Shown here: piece after piece, positions 59,859 to 64,000 of the stretch
How the letters are laid out: the number at the start of each line of letters is the position of its first letter
Position numbering within the stretch: the stretch's first letter is position 1
Assembly (NCBI RefSeq): GCF_009372255.1
Contig: NZ_LXGN01000034.1
Location: forward strand, 62,001 to 126,000
Source of the DNA: Acinetobacter guerrae
Lineage (GTDB): Bacteria; Pseudomonadota; Gammaproteobacteria; Pseudomonadales; Moraxellaceae
DNA: 64,000 nt
Direction: 5' to 3'
Position numbers and translations under genes: made by a program
The notes under the pieces: model-generated
Told to the model about the DNA's origin: nothing
What the model saw: only the letters and a program-made list of their open reading frames with translations
The model's database searches: none

Positions 59859-60746
59859 ATGGCAAATTTTGAACTCCCAGATCATCTGATTGAAACCCTT
59901 TCTCTGGTGTTAAAGCAGCTTCATCAGACTTTGCCAGAAGTTCATCAAGAGCCAGATTTCACTGCTCCTGCCTTTAAATGGCAAAATAAACAACTCAAAC
60001 CCATTTTCATTCCCAAGCAGATGTATCTTGACGATTTATTAGGTATTGACACACAAAAACAGAAAATTATTCAAAATACATTACAATTTCTTGAAGGTTA
60101 TCCTGCCAATGATGTTTTATTAACAGGTTCAAGAGGTACTGGCAAATCGTCTATCGTAAGAGCATTACTCACACAATATGCAGATCGTGGATTGCGACTG
60201 ATTGAGATAGAACGTGATGATCTTTCAGATTTACCACTTATTCAAAAAATTATTCAAAACCGTGCTGAAAAATTTATCGTTTATTGTGACGATCTAGCTT
60301 TTAATGCAGAAGATGAAAATTATCGCAGTCTAAAAAGTGTGCTCGATGGTTCATTACAATCAGGTACGAGTAATTTTATTATTTACGCGACCAGTAACCG
60401 CCGTCATCTTTTGCCTGAATTTATGCACGAAAATACACCTGTCACCAAAATAGATGTACCGCAATACACAGAGCTACATCCCCAAGAAGCAATTGAAGAA
60501 AAAATTTCATTGTCAGATCGTTTTGGTTTATGGCTTTCTTTCTATCCAATGAATCAGGTCTTATACCTTGAAATTGTTGAACATTATATTAAAAAATCAG
60601 GTCTGAAATTTGATGAAGAAGTACGTGCAGAAAGCTTGAGATGGTGTCAATTACGCGGTCAACGCTCAGGTCGTGCTGCTTATCAGTTTTCTAAACATTG
60701 GATTGGCGCGCAACAGTTACAGCAAAAATTGTCTGACAATAAATAA
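59859..60746 (+). CDS. ATP-binding protein of the DUF815 family
   Basis: 295 residues. The P-loop DVLLTGSRGTGKSSIVRALL lies at about residues 85-105, and FIVYCDDLAFNAEDENYRSL is a Walker B-type segment. The DUF815 pattern ATSNRRHLLPEFM is also present. AAA+ ATPase of unknown role. It diverges from the patatin gene. Confidence 0.85.
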   Translation: MANFELPDHLIETLSLVLKQLHQTLPEVHQEPDFTAPAFKWQNKQLKPIFIPKQMYLDDLLGIDTQKQKIIQNTLQFLEGYPANDVLLTGSRGTGKSSIVRALLTQYADRGLRLIEIERDDLSDLPLIQKIIQNRAEKFIVYCDDLAFNAEDENYRSLKSVLDGSLQSGTSNFIIYATSNRRHLLPEFMHENTPVTKIDVPQYTELHPQEAIEEKISLSDRFGLWLSFYPMNQVLYLEIVEHYIKKSGLKFDEEVRAESLRWCQLRGQRSGRAAYQFSKHWIGAQQLQQKLSDNK

Positions 60747-60791
60747 GCTCAATTGTCCTTTATTGACTAAAAACTGACTCTATCAGATCTA

Positions 60792-60849
60792 TAGCCTGTC
60801 TTTGAAAGCTTTATACACTGAACAGTATAACTTATAACGAGACAGGCTA
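60792..60849 (+). promoter_or_regulatory. Inverted repeat in the 5' UTR of the 384-residue gene
   Basis: TAGCCTGTCT (60792-60801) and AGACAGGCTA (60840-60849) are perfect complements. The second arm contains the AGG that serves as ribosome-binding site for ATG 60855, so folding would hide it. Confidence 0.5.
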
Positions 60850-60854
60850 TTTTT

Positions 60855-62009
60855 ATGAATCTTTTCTCTCTTCCCAAGTTATCTCCCCGTGCTGAAATTT
60901 TAGCAAAAACCTTACATCACCTTACCCCATTGGTTGACCAATCCAATATTTTTTCACGTCAAATTTTTCAGCTAGAGACGATCATTCAACCTTATTTTGA
61001 GCATCATTTTTATTCATGTTCGCGCTATGCTTTTAATTTTCCAGAATTAATTACACCTTTTCATTATCTTAATATTTCCGCAGTGCTGGGTACAACAGGT
61101 TTACTTTGTTTCGATCAGGACGAGCTACAACGTGGTACTGCACGAAATAATGCAACAGTTTTTATGAGTACAGCTTTAAAAAATACTGGATTTTTAAAAG
61201 GTTATACCTTAGATAGTGAGGAAGTGATTCATATTAAGGATAAAATTCTATTTGGTCGTGAACTTTTAATCGAAGGTGTATATCCTGAATTTCGCCTTAA
61301 AGGAGATTATAGTGGCATTCAATTTAATGTACTGATCAACCTGAGCCGTCAAGCTTCATGGATGATTAAAACCCCTTTATGTGACCATTTTAGCCTCATG
61401 ATGCATTATGAAGGTATTTTTGAGTTTGAAGGTGAGCATTATCCTGTTTCTGGTATCGGTTCTTTTGAATTTTCCCGATCTGCAACACCACACAGCTTGA
61501 TTCCTCAAGCTTTAGCAATCACTGAAAAAATTCCTGTCAATTTTATGACCTACCAAGTACTTAATTTAGATGCGCAAAGGCAAGTCATCTTTTATAAAGT
61601 TGATATTGCAGGTAAGCCAATGAGTTATAGAGCATACATACGGCATAAAGGCGGATTTAGTGAAGTTTATAACAACGTTCAATTCAATATTCTTGATTAT
61701 CAGGACACGCCTATACTTTCCCCTTTCGGGCAATACACACTTTTACCTAAAAACTTTGAATGGCAAATATTCAACAATGAAGGTGAGCAATATCTTCATG
61801 TACAAGCAGAAGTGGATACTGAATTTAAATATGGGTTAGGCTTAGGATATAGCGCAGCATTTCAGTTTGAGGCGTATAGCGTTGAAGGTCGACAATCGGG
61901 ACGAGGCTATATTGAATATATTGATGTGGTCGAACAAACTGAGATTTGCCCATATCCAGAAGATGTTACGGCATCCATACAATATCAGCAAAGCATCACG
62001 ATGATATGA
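60855..62009 (+). CDS. 384-residue protein, unknown family
   Basis: A soluble, beta-rich protein with no signal peptide. Repeated patterns include YEGIFEFEGEHYPVSGIGSF, VDIAGKPMSYRAYIRHKG and YGLGLGYSAAFQFEAYSV, which suggest a lipocalin-like or two-domain beta-barrel fold. I do not recognise catalytic residues. Its start has a hairpin with the ribosome-binding site in it. Confidence 0.6.
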   Translation: MNLFSLPKLSPRAEILAKTLHHLTPLVDQSNIFSRQIFQLETIIQPYFEHHFYSCSRYAFNFPELITPFHYLNISAVLGTTGLLCFDQDELQRGTARNNATVFMSTALKNTGFLKGYTLDSEEVIHIKDKILFGRELLIEGVYPEFRLKGDYSGIQFNVLINLSRQASWMIKTPLCDHFSLMMHYEGIFEFEGEHYPVSGIGSFEFSRSATPHSLIPQALAITEKIPVNFMTYQVLNLDAQRQVIFYKVDIAGKPMSYRAYIRHKGGFSEVYNNVQFNILDYQDTPILSPFGQYTLLPKNFEWQIFNNEGEQYLHVQAEVDTEFKYGLGLGYSAAFQFEAYSVEGRQSGRGYIEYIDVVEQTEICPYPEDVTASIQYQQSITMI

Positions 62010-62056
62010 TGACCAAAGGCTTTCAGCTAAAAAGCATGAAAGCCCAGTTTAATTTA

Positions 62057-62701
62057 TCATTTGAGAAAACCTGAAACCATATTGAGAACATTCTGAATGT
62101 CCTGATTGGCTTCCTGATGATTGGTTTGATCGCCTTGAGGGGTCAATGAATTGATAATCTGTGGCAATACAGATGAAATTGCGCCATAAATATCCTGTTT
62201 TGGCACTTGTGTCTGTTCAGCTATTTGCTCAACTTCCTGATCATCAAATAATTGCTGAACATTATCTGTAGATACATTTGGGTTGTTGCTTTGTTCTGGA
62301 TCGACCCAACTTTGTACTTGGGAACCTAGACCTACATTTCTAAGCTTGTCTATCGCTCCTTGTAACCCTCCTTGTTTTTGAATCCACGCCAAAATCAATG
62401 GAACCACTACAATTAATAAGGCCTGTGTCGAACCGCCAGTACGATTACTGGTAGTTTGAGTATTTGTACCTACGCCAAATTGATTCAGTACCGAACCTAA
62501 AATGCCGCCCAGTCCACTATTCGTAGTTCCAGTTTGGTTATTCGTTTCAGTCTGGTTATTCGTTTGACTCTGAGTTTGCTGATTGCCACCCAACTGTCCA
62601 AGTACAGAGCCTAAAATACCACCCAAACCGCCTTGAGAAGATTGTTGACCGCCTAAAGCCTGTTTTGCCAGAATTTCAACAATATTGGTTAAATCCGTCA
62701 T
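62057..62701 (-). CDS. YidB/DUF937-like protein, low-complexity
   Basis: 214 residues. Two copies of GLGGILGSVL (about residues 25-36 and 63-72) flank a stretch of Gln, Asn and Thr repeats (about 36-62 and 75-92). Then comes the DUF937 core (ILAWIQKQGGLQGAIDKL) and SSVLPQIINSLTPQGDQ. The function of these proteins is unknown. The Q/N tracts make it unusual in composition. Confidence 0.7.
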   Translation of the reverse strand: MTDLTNIVEILAKQALGGQQSSQGGLGGILGSVLGQLGGNQQTQSQTNNQTETNNQTGTTNSGLGGILGSVLNQFGVGTNTQTTSNRTGGSTQALLIVVVPLILAWIQKQGGLQGAIDKLRNVGLGSQVQSWVDPEQSNNPNVSTDNVQQLFDDQEVEQIAEQTQVPKQDIYGAISSVLPQIINSLTPQGDQTNHQEANQDIQNVLNMVSGFLK

Positions 62702-62809
62702 GTTATGTTTATCCTAAAGAAAATCATTCCATCTTCAGCATAGATCAGATGAGGGCTTCTTTCCAAAAAACAAATTGTTTATTTTTGCAAGGTGAAGCAT
62801 CTTTTAGAA

Positions 62810-63271
62810 TTACCAGCGAAACTTATCCCAGTTGTCAGGGTTTGCCCAAAATTTTGAATTAAACCAGTCAGGTACATGCTTATAAGTTAAAATATTAAAT
62901 TGCCATAAGGCAAAATCTGCCTGATGCGAAGTCTTATCAATCAATTGGGTGAAACCTAAAGCACGAAGTAATTTTTCATCCTGATGTTTACTCACCACTA
63001 CAATTCTTTTTGCCATCAAATCACGAAGTTTCACCAAAAGCTGCGATTTTTCTGTTTCAGAAATTTCACACATAAGTGGCGTATCAAAAACCACAAAGCC
63101 CAGATCATAACGCTGATTAAAAGGCAGATTTAAGAACTCATTTACGTTAAAATAGTGCCACTGGATTGCGCTATTTTGGTCAATATTTTGACCTATACAG
63201 AGTGCAGTATGTATGGGCTGTTCACTTGATAAATCGTCTAGCATAGAAGTGATGACATTTAATTCAGCCAT
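62810..63271 (-). CDS. Small uncharacterised protein
   Basis: 153 residues started at ATG 63271 (MAELNVITSML), with GGTTGCAG upstream. The fold is Rossmann-like: HTALCIGQNIDQNSAI, YDLGFVVFDTP and KRIVVVSKHQDEKLLRALGF, recalling SAM-dependent methyltransferases but without a clear SAM motif. It diverges from the DUF2797-type gene 34 nt away. Confidence 0.6.
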   Translation of the reverse strand: MAELNVITSMLDDLSSEQPIHTALCIGQNIDQNSAIQWHYFNVNEFLNLPFNQRYDLGFVVFDTPLMCEISETEKSQLLVKLRDLMAKRIVVVSKHQDEKLLRALGFTQLIDKTSHQADFALWQFNILTYKHVPDWFNSKFWANPDNWDKFRW

Positions 63272-63305
63272 AACTGCAACCTTATTTTGATGTGAGTTTA
63301 AATTG

Positions 63306-64000
63306 ATGGAACTACAAGGCATTTGCCATAAAATGCACGCAGCGCTTAAAGACTGTAGTGTAACTGATCAGCACGCAAGCAAGGCAAATGTTGAATATAA
63401 ATTTATATTAGATCGTTCAGAAATCGACCTACCATTTGTTCCTGGTCAGGAAGTTGAGATTGAATGGACGGGAAATATTTACTGTACCTCTTGCGGCGCT
63501 AAAACGCCAAAATCCTATTCACAAGGACATTGCTTTAAGTGTTTTAAAACCAAAGCGGAATGCGACCTGTGTATTATGAAGCCAGAAACCTGTCATTATC
63601 ATCTTGGGACTTGCCGTGAAGATGATTTTGCACATAATGTCTGCTTCCAGCCACATATTGTTTATCTGGCAAACTCTAGCGCCCTTAAAGTCGGAATTAC
63701 CCGTCTCACACATATGCCTACACGCTGGTTAGACCAAGGTGCGACGCAGGCATTACCCATTTTAAAGGTCGGCTCACGGCGCTTATCAGGTCAACTAGAA
63801 ATTTTATTTGGTACACAAGTCGCAGATAGGACAGACTGGCGTAAACTTTTAAAAGGTGAAGCTGAGCCCTTAAACCTACTGGAACAACGCGATCAGATTA
63901 TTGAAGAATTTGCTCCAAAAATTCAAAACATTCGCGCAGAGTTTGAGCAAAATCTTGAGTTTGATGAATCTGTTGAGTTTCTAGAAAATGAACAACCACG
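63306..64000 (+). CDS. DUF2797-like protein, 5' part
   Basis: The frame is open from ATG 63306 to the window edge. It contains CTSCGAKTPKSYSQGHCFKC and CDLCIMKPETCHYHLGTCRE, a cysteine-rich metal-binding part, and VYLANSSALKVGITRLTHMP, a GIY-YIG-like segment that is typical of DUF2797. At least 231 residues; the end is outside the window. Function unknown. Confidence 0.75.
   Translation, partial: MELQGICHKMHAALKDCSVTDQHASKANVEYKFILDRSEIDLPFVPGQEVEIEWTGNIYCTSCGAKTPKSYSQGHCFKCFKTKAECDLCIMKPETCHYHLGTCREDDFAHNVCFQPHIVYLANSSALKVGITRLTHMPTRWLDQGATQALPILKVGSRRLSGQLEILFGTQVADRTDWRKLLKGEAEPLNLLEQRDQIIEEFAPKIQNIRAEFEQNLEFDESVEFLENEQP

Noticed and set aside
1..64000. CRISPR arrays
   Set aside because: No series of regularly spaced repeats was seen, and no cas genes.

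Overview
The window is chromosomal DNA of about 38-40% G+C from a gammaproteobacterium of the Moraxellaceae, most probably Acinetobacter. Pointers are the cyoCDE end, rpsF-rpsR-rplI followed by dnaB and alr, a BLUF photoreceptor close to the Acinetobacter BlsA type, fis-purH-purD, and a Q/N/G-rich YidB-like protein.

Left chromosomal arm (1-25,560): end of the cytochrome bo3 operon (cyoC partial, cyoD, cyoE); ribosomal operon rpsF-rpsR-rplI; dnaB; alr; then a minus-strand block of BLUF protein, Anbu proteasome-like protease, transglutaminase-like protein, alpha-E protein and circularly permuted ATP-grasp protein, diverging from a WYL regulator; mnmG; a small exported protein; a BASS transporter; prmA; a zinc-ribbon protein; fis-purH-purD; metQ-metN-metI; a GloB-like hydrolase; and a 29-codon membrane-peptide gene behind a Fur-box-like site.

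Prophage (25,562-57,099): a 31.5-kb element lies between perfect 36-bp repeats made from the 3' end of tRNA-Trp(CCA). The insertion splits a tRNA operon that probably read Leu-Trp-Leu. On the minus strand run a DnaB-like helicase, a zinc-ribbon protein, a RuvC-like resolvase, a Q-like antiterminator, an ATPase/partner pair, a block of small genes with HicAB and Com, a capsid gene, a complete Mu-like contractile tail module with a programmed -1 frameshift in its chaperone gene, tail fibres, and lysis genes (holin, endolysin, Rz/Rz1). Terminase, portal, head protease and repressor are not seen. The capsid gene lacks its 5' end and the integrase lacks its N-terminal half. The element therefore looks like a headless, tail-only remnant with intact lysis genes, a candidate R-type tailocin, carrying two convergent cargo operons (Nudix-HNH-membrane protein, and OLD-like ATPase plus partner) that may be anti-phage systems.

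Two nearly identical 36-bp elements, each a -10-like box followed about 30 nt later by an intrinsic terminator, lie upstream of the prophage late genes. With the Q-like gene they suggest lambda-like late control by antitermination.

Right chromosomal arm (57,100-64,000): intact tRNA-Trp and tRNA-Leu, an atypical protein kinase, a patatin phospholipase, a DUF815-type ATPase, an uncharacterised 384-residue protein, a YidB-like protein, a small uncharacterised protein, and the start of a DUF2797-type gene cut by the window edge.
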